Shown: one piece after another, positions 34,992-43,814 of the stretch
How the letters are laid out: each line of letters begins with the position of its first letter
Position numbering within the stretch: position 1 is the first letter of the stretch
Assembly: GCF_022919575.1 (NCBI RefSeq)
Contig: NZ_CP095071.1
Coordinates: forward strand, 1,798,001-1,862,000
Source of the DNA: Gracilibacillus salinarum
GTDB taxonomy: Bacteria > Bacillota > Bacilli > Bacillales > Amphibacillaceae
DNA length: 64,000 nt
Direction of reading: 5' to 3'
Program-made: the position numbers and the translations under genes
Notes under the pieces: model-generated
Database searches by the model: none
What the model saw: only the letters and a program-made list of their open reading frames with translations
What the model was told of the DNA's origin: nothing

Positions 34992-37970
34992 TTGAAAAAA
35001 CGAAATGTAAGTACATGGGTTCTTGTTGTTCTTTTTTACATTATTTTCATGCCTTATCAATTGGAAGCGCTTACCGAAGAGGGCGATATTCTCCATTTAG
35101 AATTTGACGGTGCAAACGAGAACATTGAGCTGAATCATGAGGCCGTGATAAAGGACGGGATTGCCAGTACAACTATTCCGAACCCTGCCGAATATCAATT
35201 TGCCAGAGTGATGATTTCTGCTAAAAATAATCCTTCCTTATTTCAGCTCGATTCTGCAAATACCAAAGTCAAATACAGAATAAAAGTTACCGGCCATGCT
35301 GATGCAGCAGTCGACTACATCGCAATGAGAATGAAAGGAGATAAAGACAGGCAGACTTTTATTACGCTGGAGAGGGACATTGAGCTTGATAAATGGTACG
35401 AAGGAGAATTCGTTATCAATGAAATGAGTGCCAGCTCTGGAAAAGAAAAATTTAGCGCAGATGATCCTGTTACAGAAATACGCGCAGATGCCAAAAATAG
35501 TATGAAAGAAGACCGGCCAATTACGATCCACGTTGATTATATCCATGTCTACTCAGCGGAAAATGGAGATGAAAAGGATCCTGAAGTAATGGAACTTGAA
35601 AATAACCTTCCACACCTAGTATCTGAAGCAAATCCAGGAGAAGAGATCATCATACCGAATGGAAGATATGAAGATTTTCAGTCTACTTTAGTCGGAGAAG
35701 GAACAGATGGGGCTCCTGTCATTATCCGACCGGAAACACCAGGAGGCGTTATATTTACAGGTAACACCAATATCACACTCACCGGTGAGCATCTGAAGTT
35801 TCAGGGTTTCCACTTTGATCAAGCAAATCCAATCGGCCAGCAATACCTTATAGGCTTAAGCGGTCTCTCTCACAGTCAAGTTACAGATAATGTCTTTCAT
35901 GCATCTGGCCCAAGCGATCCGTTCGGAGGTATTATTCGAATCCAGGACAAATCTCAAAGCAATCGAATCCACCATAATACCTTTAAGCGTAATGTATCTA
36001 TGGGCATTGCTGTACGGGTAAATGACAATAACAACATGGAAAATCAATATAACCGAATTGATCATAACTACTTTACAGATATTCCAGATGTAAGTGAGTT
36101 GTACCCGGGGGAAACGAACGGATTGGAAGCCATCCAGATCGGGCAGGGTTATGGTACCGAACAAGTAAAAGTCTATACCACCGTAGACCATAACTTATTC
36201 GAAAATATTACAGGAGATGGTGCTGAAATAATAAGCAGTAAGACAGCCCATAATGAGTATACGTACAATACATTTAAAAACTCTGACTCTGGTTTCACTT
36301 TACGATTCGGCTCCAACAATAAGGTCTCACATAATATTTTCTTTAACACTAAATATGGTATTCGGGTAACAGATAGAAATCAAACAATTAAGGAGAACTA
36401 TATGTATGGTGTCGGACAAGGTATCCGTATCCTTGCCGGTCGCTATGACTCAGAAGCGGAGGTTGGCCGTCGTTACAATTATATTCCTGTCGAGAACGCA
36501 ACCATATCAGACAATGTTATTATGTATCCTGACTCGCAAGGAATTGTGATCGGAGATGGCTACAGCTTTAATCCTACTTCTAATTATCAATACTTTGAAC
36601 CAATAAATAGCCAGATTACAAATAATAAAATAGTACTTGAGCAAGGTGATGCCATCTATGAAGTGACCGGAGAAAATATTTCCTATCAAAACAATACAGC
36701 GGAGTTAACCGGAAACGATGCCTCCACAGGAAACATTGACACAGGACTTATATCCAGGAAATTAAAGATGGTTTACAACAGCGAAGATAAACTGTATAAG
36801 TCAAAAAAAGACAAAAGTCTGAACCTGGAGCCTTTATCCATAATGAACGTAGGACCGGCTGATAAGTGGTGGCTAGCTCTGCTGGAAAAGAAGGATTTAC
36901 CAGATATGGAGGAAGATATCATTAATCAGGATACAGTAACTTCCCTCATCAAGCAAAAAAAACCGATCGAGACCACTAATAAGAAACCTGTAAAACTCAA
37001 ACCAAAATCCCTTAAAAACAAGGATTATATCGCATTTGATATCAAAGAAAAAAAAGATTCATTTCCAGCATGGGACAGCATGAAGCTGACTTTATTCGAG
37101 AAACAGGATGAAGAAGAATGGAGTATTGCCATAGCAAATACCACTGAGAATTGGAAGCACGTGATCATACCGCTTAACGAATTCCATAAATCAAGTTTTT
37201 CAAATGGAAATAATGTGATGAATAAACAGGAGCTGCGTTATCTATTATTATCTGCGAATTCGAATGAGAAAGTAGAGATTAAAAATGTCACAGCAGGCCA
37301 GTTTTATGCAGAATCATTCGTTCTGGATAGAGAAAAAATCGAACTTGGCATCGGTGCCAGCCTCCCTCTCTCCGATCTTAGCGGTCTGGTAACCTATCAA
37401 GGAGGCGATCAGGCTGCAGTCTCTGCTGATGAAATCTCTTGGGAATTACCAGATGAACAGTTTGTTTTCATCGACAAAGGCATACTGGAAACAAGGGAAA
37501 AGACGGGAACTACCTCGTTATCTGCTACTTATAGAGATATGGTGGTTAACATTCCAATCCAGACTGTCCTCAAAACTATAATTGATGTGACAGCCAGTGA
37601 CGAACCCCAGCCAGAAAATAGTAAAGAAAACACGATTGATGGTGATTTGCATACAAGGTGGTCAGCTGAAGGTGAACAATGGATCCAATATGAACTTCGT
37701 GATCGTATAGCTGTCAATGAAGTGCAAATAGCTTTTATGAATGGTGCAGAGCGTGCCACCTACATTGATATAGAAGTATCTTCAGATGGTAAGAGCTGGG
37801 AAGAAGTATACAGTGGAAGCAGCAGTGCTTCCACAACTCAAATGGAATCATTTAAATTTGAGCAAAAAAATGCCCGGTTTGTCCGAATTATCGGCCATGG
37901 CAATACATCAAATAATTGGAATAGTATTACCGAAGTAAACATTCCTGAGATTGGCACTGAAGGACAATAA
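34992..37970 (+). CDS. secreted PL6-type polysaccharide lyase (alginate lyase/chondroitinase B family) with F5/8C domain
   Basis: The product is 992 residues. A signal peptide (about 1-26) is followed by an N-terminal beta-sandwich-like domain. The parallel beta-helix of PL6 spans about 205-590 (PGEEIIIPNGRYEDF, LSGLSHSQVTDNVFHASG). The catalytic pair fits K417 in EIISSKTAHNEY and R438 in GFTLRFG, 21 residues apart as in characterised PL6 enzymes. A discoidin/F5-8 type C carbohydrate-binding domain occupies about 865-988. The start is TTG behind AAAGGATGGAAGCAA. It should depolymerise alginate or a dermatan/chondroitin-like polymer outside the cell. Confidence 0.88.
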   Translation: MKKRNVSTWVLVVLFYIIFMPYQLEALTEEGDILHLEFDGANENIELNHEAVIKDGIASTTIPNPAEYQFARVMISAKNNPSLFQLDSANTKVKYRIKVTGHADAAVDYIAMRMKGDKDRQTFITLERDIELDKWYEGEFVINEMSASSGKEKFSADDPVTEIRADAKNSMKEDRPITIHVDYIHVYSAENGDEKDPEVMELENNLPHLVSEANPGEEIIIPNGRYEDFQSTLVGEGTDGAPVIIRPETPGGVIFTGNTNITLTGEHLKFQGFHFDQANPIGQQYLIGLSGLSHSQVTDNVFHASGPSDPFGGIIRIQDKSQSNRIHHNTFKRNVSMGIAVRVNDNNNMENQYNRIDHNYFTDIPDVSELYPGETNGLEAIQIGQGYGTEQVKVYTTVDHNLFENITGDGAEIISSKTAHNEYTYNTFKNSDSGFTLRFGSNNKVSHNIFFNTKYGIRVTDRNQTIKENYMYGVGQGIRILAGRYDSEAEVGRRYNYIPVENATISDNVIMYPDSQGIVIGDGYSFNPTSNYQYFEPINSQITNNKIVLEQGDAIYEVTGENISYQNNTAELTGNDASTGNIDTGLISRKLKMVYNSEDKLYKSKKDKSLNLEPLSIMNVGPADKWWLALLEKKDLPDMEEDIINQDTVTSLIKQKKPIETTNKKPVKLKPKSLKNKDYIAFDIKEKKDSFPAWDSMKLTLFEKQDEEEWSIAIANTTENWKHVIIPLNEFHKSSFSNGNNVMNKQELRYLLLSANSNEKVEIKNVTAGQFYAESFVLDREKIELGIGASLPLSDLSGLVTYQGGDQAAVSADEISWELPDEQFVFIDKGILETREKTGTTSLSATYRDMVVNIPIQTVLKTIIDVTASDEPQPENSKENTIDGDLHTRWSAEGEQWIQYELRDRIAVNEVQIAFMNGAERATYIDIEVSSDGKSWEEVYSGSSSASTTQMESFKFEQKNARFVRIIGHGNTSNNWNSITEVNIPEIGTEGQ
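35062..35075. promoter_or_regulatory. putative intragenic cre box in the PL6 gene
   Basis: TGGAAGCGCTTACC lies 70 bases inside the lyase gene and fits TGNAANCGNTNNCA except for the last base. CcpA bound here would act as a roadblock. Intragenic cre sites near the 5' end are known in Bacillus. Confidence 0.45.
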
Positions 37971-38070
37971 GGAAAGAATAGGCAGGTAAACTTAGATACT
38001 GTGTTAGAGCTGTGGCAGGTGTTTTTTATGAAGAATGACGAAGGTTCTGCAGATGCTGAAGGTTGCCAAT

Positions 38071-38185
38071 TCTTTCGGACAGTTGCCTCAGCTCTTTTGG
38101 TTGTTTTTGACCGAGGGGCTCTATCAGACAGTTGAGCGCTTCTTCGTGTTTTTTTTCGACTGGTTCTCTACAATTCAGACAACTC
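38071..38185. repeat. degenerate repeat array E (about 50-bp spacing)
   Basis: CGGACAGTTG, CAGACAGTTG and CAGACAACTC occur at 38076, 38125 and 38176, spaced 49 and 51 bases. The context (TTTTGGTTG, GAGGGGCTCTATC) resembles arrays B and C. It appears to be a decayed three-copy member of the 52-bp repeat family in the gap between the lyase and the peptidase, which are convergent. Confidence 0.6.
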
Positions 38186-38199
38186 ACTCATAATCAACA

Positions 38200-38232
38200 G
38201 AAAAAGAGACACAAGATCAACCTTGTGCCTCT
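38200..38232 (-). terminator. terminator of the M24 peptidase gene
   Basis: GAGGCACAAGG pairs with CTTGTGTCTC around a short loop and is followed by TTTTT on the minus strand. It lies directly after the peptidase stop codon. Confidence 0.85.
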
Positions 38233-38240
38233 TCCCTTCC

Positions 38241-39341
38241 TCATTCAATAATCTGTAATTCTTTCGGAAACTTCGTAAGTGCTTCGCAGCCATCTTTTGT
38301 AACGAGTACATCATCTTCAATTCGCACCCCGCCGATGTTCGGCAGATAAATTCCCGGCTCGATCGTATACACCATTCCTTCTTGCAGAACACCATCATTC
38401 AAATGGCTCATGGACGGAAACTCATGGACATTGATTCCTAAACCATGACCCAACCGGTGTGGAAAATAGTCGCCATAGCCTGCATCGGTAATAATGTTTC
38501 TTGCAGTAGTATCAAGGTCACCAATACGAGTACCTGGCTTACTTGCCTCCAATGCTGCCATTTCAGCTTTTAATACCGTTTCATAGATTTCTTTCTGTTT
38601 GTCCGTTACTGATTGATAAGCAACCGTTCTGGTAATGTCGGAGCAATAACCATCAAGCACTACACCTAAATCAAATAACACCATATCCCCTGGTTGCAGT
38701 TGGCGATCTCCCGGGTTGCCGTGCGGGTCTCCACCCTTTTCACCGAACAACACCATCGTCGAGAAGGACATTTCCCGAATGCCTTTTTTCTTTAGCTCAT
38801 ACTCAATCTTGGCTAATACCTCCATCTCGGTGATACCTTCCTGGAGCGCATCTACGCCAACTTGAACGCCGTAATCAGCCATTTCGGCTGCACGCTTAAT
38901 AATCGCTATTTCACTATCGTCTTTGACAACCCGCATCCCATTTAATTGGGCTTCTGCAGAAATAACTTCCGCTCCTGCAAAAAGGTTAAGAAAAGCGCTG
39001 GCGCGACTATAAGTAAGAACCTCCTCTTCAAAGGATACTTTCTTCGCATCAGTCTGATTTCTTGATGCGAAAGCTGCCTGAATCTTGTCCCAAGGATTTT
39101 CATGGTCTGCGTAACCGATGATTTCGTACTGCCAGCCTGCATCTTTTAATTGATTCACTTCCATGCCAGGCAGAATAAATAATGGCTCAGCCTCTTTAAA
39201 TACGAATACCCCCATCAACCGTTCATGCGGATCTGTATGGAAGTTTGATACATAATAGACATTTTCGGGCGAATTGATAAATAGAACGTCAATGTCTTCC
39301 TTATGTAACCAGTTCGTTAACGTTTCTAATTGTTTATTCAT
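38241..39341 (-). CDS. M24-family Xaa-Pro aminopeptidase/dipeptidase
   Basis: The product is 366 residues and a dinuclear-metal peptidase removing residues before proline. The creatinase-like N-terminal domain (about 1-130) is followed by the pita-bread fold. All five metal ligands are visible: D in VLFDLGVV, D in CSDITRTV, H in HRLGHGLGINVHEF, E in TIEPGIYLP and E in GVRIEDDVLV. The length is normal for YpdF/PepQ-type enzymes. It is cytoplasmic and monocistronic. AAAAAGGAGCATTCCAAT precedes the ATG. It has no evident link with the sugar genes around it. Confidence 0.93.
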   Translation of the reverse strand: MNKQLETLTNWLHKEDIDVLFINSPENVYYVSNFHTDPHERLMGVFVFKEAEPLFILPGMEVNQLKDAGWQYEIIGYADHENPWDKIQAAFASRNQTDAKKVSFEEEVLTYSRASAFLNLFAGAEVISAEAQLNGMRVVKDDSEIAIIKRAAEMADYGVQVGVDALQEGITEMEVLAKIEYELKKKGIREMSFSTMVLFGEKGGDPHGNPGDRQLQPGDMVLFDLGVVLDGYCSDITRTVAYQSVTDKQKEIYETVLKAEMAALEASKPGTRIGDLDTTARNIITDAGYGDYFPHRLGHGLGINVHEFPSMSHLNDGVLQEGMVYTIEPGIYLPNIGGVRIEDDVLVTKDGCEALTKFPKELQIIE

Positions 39342-39649
39342 ATTGGAATGCTCCTTTTTTCTTCATTGCGTGTGCTCATGCTCGACAGCATCGCACTGCC
39401 ATCGCTCGCGTCACGCAATAGCTGTATTTTGGCTTTTTTCAGCTCTTTATGTGATTTCGGATACTCTTTAAATGCTATCGTAAATTAGTTCGGTTGTCTA
39501 AGTAATTGTTTGTGGGGGGAGCGATGCCCATTTTTTTAAACAAAATGTCCACATCAGCTATCTCCCTGTCCCCATCCTCATAGATAATTCCCCAAGAATA
39601 TTCTAAGCTAATACTAAACAGATTGTTCCCTTTAGATAGGAGGATATCG
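39342..39649. other. divergent intergenic region, no gene called
   Basis: About 308 bases lie between the peptidase and the first sulfatase-fold gene, which are divergent. The minus strand contains a 40-codon protein-like stretch (SWGIIYEDGDREIADVDILF) ending at a stop at 39475. It overlaps the sulfatase start and has no start of its own. It may be a gene remnant. Confidence 0.4.
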
Positions 39650-41044
39650 ATGAAAATAATCATGATTTCTTTAGACTCATTACGCGCCAATCGATTAGGC
39701 TGTTACGGCTATCCTAAACCGACGAGCCCTTATCTGGACAAAATAGCGAGGGATGGTGTGCTTTTTGAGAATGCTTTTGCAGCTGATATTCCAACAGAAT
39801 CAGCGCATACAGCCATATTCACAGGCAAAACAGGGATAAAAAATGGCATCGTTTCTCATGGCTCCCATTTGACTAATTTACCGAAATCAACCGCATGGCT
39901 ACCAACTATCCTCCGTTCATCAGGATTGACCACAGCAGCGGTGGATAATCTCTATCAATTGAAGGAATGGTTCGCCCGCGGCTATCGCTACTATATCAAC
40001 AGCGTCGGCGATGAGCGTTGGATAGATGGCAAAACCGTTAACGGATATGCGAAAGACTGGTTAACCGACCATAAAGACGAGGATTTTTTCCTTTTTCTTC
40101 ATTATTGGGATCCGCATACTCCTTATTTACCGCCAAAGGAAAACATCGAATTATTTTATGATCAGAACAATGACCCGTATGATCCCGGGAATCAAAGTAT
40201 GGAAGCTGCCTATAATCATCTGGCGTATCCTTTTTTCAAACAACATCATTTTGATTTAATCGGACCGGTGACCGATACGGAATATGTCAATGCATTGTAT
40301 GATGCGGAAGTTCGCTATTTGGATCAGAGATTGCAAGAATTAGATGAACACTTAGAGCATTTAGGAATAAAAGAAGAGACTTTCCTGATCATTTTTGGCG
40401 ATCACGGAGAAAGCTTGACCGAGCACGATATCTATTGGGACCATTGCGGGCTCTATGATACGACCGTGCAGGTACCTCTTATCATGAGATGGCCAGGTTA
40501 CATTCCCGAAGAGCAACGGATAAAAGGAATGGTGCAACAGGTCGATCTTTTTCCTACCATTATGGACGCCCTTAACATCGATCATGATCGCACCATCGAT
40601 GGAAAAGGTTTATGGCCTTCGATTAGAGGCGAGGAAAATGGCACAACAGATACGGTCTATCTTAGTGAATGCGCCTGGCAAGCAGCGAGAGGCATCCGGA
40701 CAGAAAAATATAAATTCATTAAAAATTACGACAGTGGCTTGTTCACCAGACCGCCCAAGGAGTTATATGATATCGAAAATGATCCACTTGAGACGAATAA
40801 TCTGGCAGACGCTCAAGCCGATCTTGCCGGGGAATTCGAAGAAACGTTAGATCAATGGATACAAGACATGCTGGCAGGCGAAAAAGATCCGATGATCACC
40901 CAATTGGAAGTGGAAGGCTTACCTTTTAAAAAGCGGATTGAGCGAATACTTCATACCGTAGGCTTAACGTGGAACGACTGGAGAAAGAACCCTTCCAAAG
41001 AAAAAATAGATACATTAATGAAAACTAAAAAAGCGAATAAATGA
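39650..41044 (+). CDS. sulfatase-fold hydrolase with Thr at the formylglycine position
   Basis: The product is 464 residues from ATG 39650, behind GATAGGAGGATATCG. The alkaline-phosphatase/sulfatase fold is clear: KIIMISLDSLRANRLGCYGY with metal Asp, FLHYWDPHTPYLPP, and LIIFGDHGESLTEHDIYWDH with metal Asp-His. The signature normally C-x-P-S-R-x4-T-G reads TESAHTAIFTG, with Thr49 in place of the Cys or Ser that becomes formylglycine. It may use Thr directly as a phosphatase or phosphodiesterase-type nucleophile. No signal peptide is present. The assignment as a true sulfatase is therefore doubtful. Confidence 0.85.
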   Translation: MKIIMISLDSLRANRLGCYGYPKPTSPYLDKIARDGVLFENAFAADIPTESAHTAIFTGKTGIKNGIVSHGSHLTNLPKSTAWLPTILRSSGLTTAAVDNLYQLKEWFARGYRYYINSVGDERWIDGKTVNGYAKDWLTDHKDEDFFLFLHYWDPHTPYLPPKENIELFYDQNNDPYDPGNQSMEAAYNHLAYPFFKQHHFDLIGPVTDTEYVNALYDAEVRYLDQRLQELDEHLEHLGIKEETFLIIFGDHGESLTEHDIYWDHCGLYDTTVQVPLIMRWPGYIPEEQRIKGMVQQVDLFPTIMDALNIDHDRTIDGKGLWPSIRGEENGTTDTVYLSECAWQAARGIRTEKYKFIKNYDSGLFTRPPKELYDIENDPLETNNLADAQADLAGEFEETLDQWIQDMLAGEKDPMITQLEVEGLPFKKRIERILHTVGLTWNDWRKNPSKEKIDTLMKTKKANK

Positions 41045-41070
41045 GGAATTTATTCGCTTCTTACATTTTT
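41031..41070. terminator. bidirectional terminator between convergent genes
   Basis: AAGCGAATAAAT pairs with ATTTATTCGCTT around a short loop and includes the stop of the sulfatase-fold gene. TTTTT follows at 41066 on the plus strand and an A-rich tract on the other side serves the minus-strand YesL-like gene. Confidence 0.75.
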
Positions 41071-41691
41071 TATCGTGTGTATAAATTGCCGCTCCTGCTT
41101 TTTCTCTAAATGATGGAATGCCAGATAAGACGAGAACAATATGAGAAAAGTGAACAAACTTGGCCCAAAGATAACAAACAATCCGGGATGATGCCTGAAC
41201 ACGAAAAATAGAATAACACATCCACTAACCATCATCACACTAGTTAAAGGAGAAACGATCATAATAAGGAAAGCATTTTTGATAACATGGAATAAGCGAA
41301 GCTCAAAATGAACGAGAACAGCAAATGAATATGCTGCCGTTAATAGAGATAGCAACGCAATAACTGTTAATCCATAAAAAGCGAATGTATATAACAGCCC
41401 ATCTAACAGCTGGATTAGTTGAAAATAGACATACAAAGTGAAGGCAATGATCCCCCAGAAATAGCCTACCAAATTACCTCTCACAAAATTCTTCTTATAA
41501 TAATGGATGAAACTTGTGAGTACAGATACATCCGCATCTTTTTTCAGCCATTGACGCTGGATTGCCATAAGCGCGGCGGTAGCAGGAAACACGCCGAATG
41601 CGATCAAGCCAGCCATCGAAAAAATCACCCATAAAACGGTTAAATACGCAAACTTCAGAATCCACTCCGGTATTCGTAAAATGCCACCCAT
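41050..41691 (-). CDS. YesL-like DUF624 membrane protein
   Basis: The product is 213 residues with about five transmembrane helices. The N-terminal segment ILRIPEWILKFAYLTVLWVI and FGVFPATAALMAIQRQWLKK match the YesL/DUF624 pattern found beside carbohydrate ABC importers in Bacillus. The function is unproven; a helper role in importer assembly has been suggested. It is encoded apart from the importers here, but within the sugar-utilisation block. GGGGTGTATGTGA precedes the ATG. Confidence 0.87.
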   Translation of the reverse strand: MGGILRIPEWILKFAYLTVLWVIFSMAGLIAFGVFPATAALMAIQRQWLKKDADVSVLTSFIHYYKKNFVRGNLVGYFWGIIAFTLYVYFQLIQLLDGLLYTFAFYGLTVIALLSLLTAAYSFAVLVHFELRLFHVIKNAFLIMIVSPLTSVMMVSGCVILFFVFRHHPGLFVIFGPSLFTFLILFSSYLAFHHLEKKQERQFIHTIKNVRSE

Positions 41692-41744
41692 TCACATACA
41701 CCCCGCAGTCTATTTTTGAAATCATCATTCTAAAGCGATAAGAG

Positions 41745-42300
41745 AGTATTTCTATTGGACATTCGCTCTGCTTTTCTTCTCTCTTTTGTCCGGTTGGGAC
41801 CTTCTATCGGACAATCGCTCTGCTTTTCCTCTCTCCTTTGTCCGTTTAAGAGCTTCTATCGGACATTCGCTCTGCTTTTCCTCACTCTTTTGTCCGGTTA
41901 AGAGCTTCTATCGGAGAATCGCTCCGCTTTTCCTCTCTCTTTCGTCCCTTTAAGAGCTTCTATTGGACAATTGCTCCGCTTTTCCTCTCTCCTTTGTCCG
42001 TTTAAGAGCTTCTATCGGACAATTGCTCCTCTTTTCTTCTCTCTTTTGTCCGTTTAAGAGCTTCTAACGGCCATTCGCTCCGCTTTTCTTCTCTCTTTTG
42101 TCCGTTTAAGACCTTCTATCGGACAATCGCTCCGCTTTTCCTCTCTCTTTTGTCCGTTTAAGACCTTCTATCGGACAATCGCTCCGCTTTTCTTCTCTCT
42201 TTTGTCCGTTTGAAAGCTTCTATCGGACAACCGCTCTGCTTTTCCTCTCTCTTTTGTCCGTTTAAGAGCTTCTAATGAACAATTGCTCCTCTTTCGTCCG
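41745..42300. repeat. 52-bp tandem repeat array C (about 11 copies)
   Basis: CTATCGGACAA or a close variant begins at 41752, 41804, 41856, 41908, 41960, 42012, 42064, 42116, 42168, 42220 and 42272, every step exactly 52 bases. The unit continues TCGCTCCGCTTTTCCTCTCT, then TTTTGTCCGTTTAAGAGCTT. Each unit contains the inverted pair CGGACAA...TTGTCCG. It fills the gap between the YesL-like gene and the second sulfatase-fold gene. GAGTCTCACTTTAAT directly after it resembles the end of the structured mobile element. Confidence 0.95.
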
Positions 42301-42443
42301 GTTGAGTCTCACTTTAATCAAATAAGCACCACTTTCGTTCACATCCCCGCTTTCACAGCACACATTAATCGAATCAACCGCACACACCACACCTCAATCG
42401 GACACCCCCGCCCCAAGCGGAACTGTCCTACAGGTCCTCACGC

Positions 42444-43814
42444 TTAATCCTTCGCCTGCAGTGCGCGTGCCTTATGAATCGAACCTAAATACAGTTTGTC
42501 ATACGCTTCTTGTGATGACTGAAATGGTCCTGTGCCTAGTCCGTGATAATTGGTGTTGGTGTACATCGGATTATCCCTGCCTGTCTGGGCTTCTCTTTTG
42601 GTGATGTAGTCGTGCATTCTGCCTTGCAGGATCTTGACGATTTGCGGCTCCTGGGCGGCGAGATTGTGATTCTCTTCAGGGTCTTCCACCAAGTTGTACA
42701 ATTCGATTTCCGGCTTATCATGGAAATCGGGCTCCAATGCCTGGATTAATTTCCATTCCGGGGTGCGCCAGCCGTGTTTGCGCATCCATGTACATTCGGT
42801 AATATAAAATTCGGAGACCCTGGCAAACTCAGAACCGTCGACCATCGGCAGCAGGCTTTGGCCGTCGAAAGCTGTATCTGATTTCACCCCGATTAACTCT
42901 AAGATCGTCGGCATAATATCTTTAACCAACGTCGCATCCTTGACCCGTTTCCCCTCTGGCAATTTGCCTGGATATTTGATGATCAGCGGTACAACTAGGC
43001 AGTTATCATACATTCCGTGGTGATCGAAATAGCAATCATGTTCATATAAAGTTTCCCCATGATCAGAAGTCAGAATGATCACCGTCTCTTCCTCAATCCC
43101 CAATTCTTTTACCGTCGTGATGATATTCTGGATACACGCATCCATATACGCAATCGCGCCTTCATACTGAGCGGTGACATACTGCTGATCGGTGACACCT
43201 TCTGGAATCCATGATTTAAAAAAGTCAGCATGCGGCTTAAAGTTGTACACCGGCTCCATCGATGTATTGGCAGGATCCTTCTCATCACGGTCATAGAAAA
43301 TTCGTTCAAAAGGTTTCGGTGGTAAATAAGGAGAGTGCGGATCCATATGGCGCATAAACAAGAAAAACGGCTGATCGGTTTCATGCAAGCGGCGTAATTC
43401 TGGAATCGCCACTTCATTTAAATTTTGCGCTTTTGGACAACGGCCTGTTTCATCGGGCAGCCATGCTTCATAGTCTAAATAGTTTTGAAACCCTCTCGCG
43501 GACGGATTGTTTGAAAAGCCGACACACGTCGTATGGTAACCCTTCTCCCCAAGTAATTCTGCCAGTGTCTGTCCTTGAATATCCCCCTCATGTCGTAAGG
43601 CTACAGTATCCGTCCCGAAACAATCGAGGCCGGTTAGCATCGATGCATAGCCCGGCGTGGTCGGGATGCTCGGGCTGAAGTGATTTTCGAACAGCACGCC
43701 TGCATCTGCTACTTTATCCATGTGGGGAGTCGTCTGCTTCTCGTAACCGTAACTGCTCATAAAGTCTCTTCGTAAACTATCAATTCCAAAAAGAATCACA
43801 TTGGGTTGTTTCAT
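42444..43814 (-). CDS. sulfatase-fold hydrolase with Thr at the formylglycine position (second)
   Basis: The product is 456 residues from ATG 43814, behind GAAGGAGGAGAATAT. It is built like the 39650 gene: NVILFGIDSLRRDFMSSYGY, FLFMRHMDPHSPYLPPKPF, and VIILTSDHGETLYEHDCYFD with the metal Asp-His. The nucleophile motif reads TTPGYASMLTG, so Thr52 replaces Cys/Ser. The C-terminal domain has WRTPEWKLIQAL and ELYNLVEDPEENHNL as in sulfatases. Its start overlaps the stop of the AraC gene by four bases, so it is co-expressed with it. No export signal is present. Confidence 0.87.
   Translation of the reverse strand: MKQPNVILFGIDSLRRDFMSSYGYEKQTTPHMDKVADAGVLFENHFSPSIPTTPGYASMLTGLDCFGTDTVALRHEGDIQGQTLAELLGEKGYHTTCVGFSNNPSARGFQNYLDYEAWLPDETGRCPKAQNLNEVAIPELRRLHETDQPFFLFMRHMDPHSPYLPPKPFERIFYDRDEKDPANTSMEPVYNFKPHADFFKSWIPEGVTDQQYVTAQYEGAIAYMDACIQNIITTVKELGIEEETVIILTSDHGETLYEHDCYFDHHGMYDNCLVVPLIIKYPGKLPEGKRVKDATLVKDIMPTILELIGVKSDTAFDGQSLLPMVDGSEFARVSEFYITECTWMRKHGWRTPEWKLIQALEPDFHDKPEIELYNLVEDPEENHNLAAQEPQIVKILQGRMHDYITKREAQTGRDNPMYTNTNYHGLGTGPFQSSQEAYDKLYLGSIHKARALQAKD

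Noticed and set aside
39475..39690. 71-codon minus-strand ORF overlapping the start of the sulfatase-fold gene
   Set aside because: Its middle looks protein-like, but it has no ribosome site and its 5' half is antisense to a clear gene; kept only as a possible remnant.
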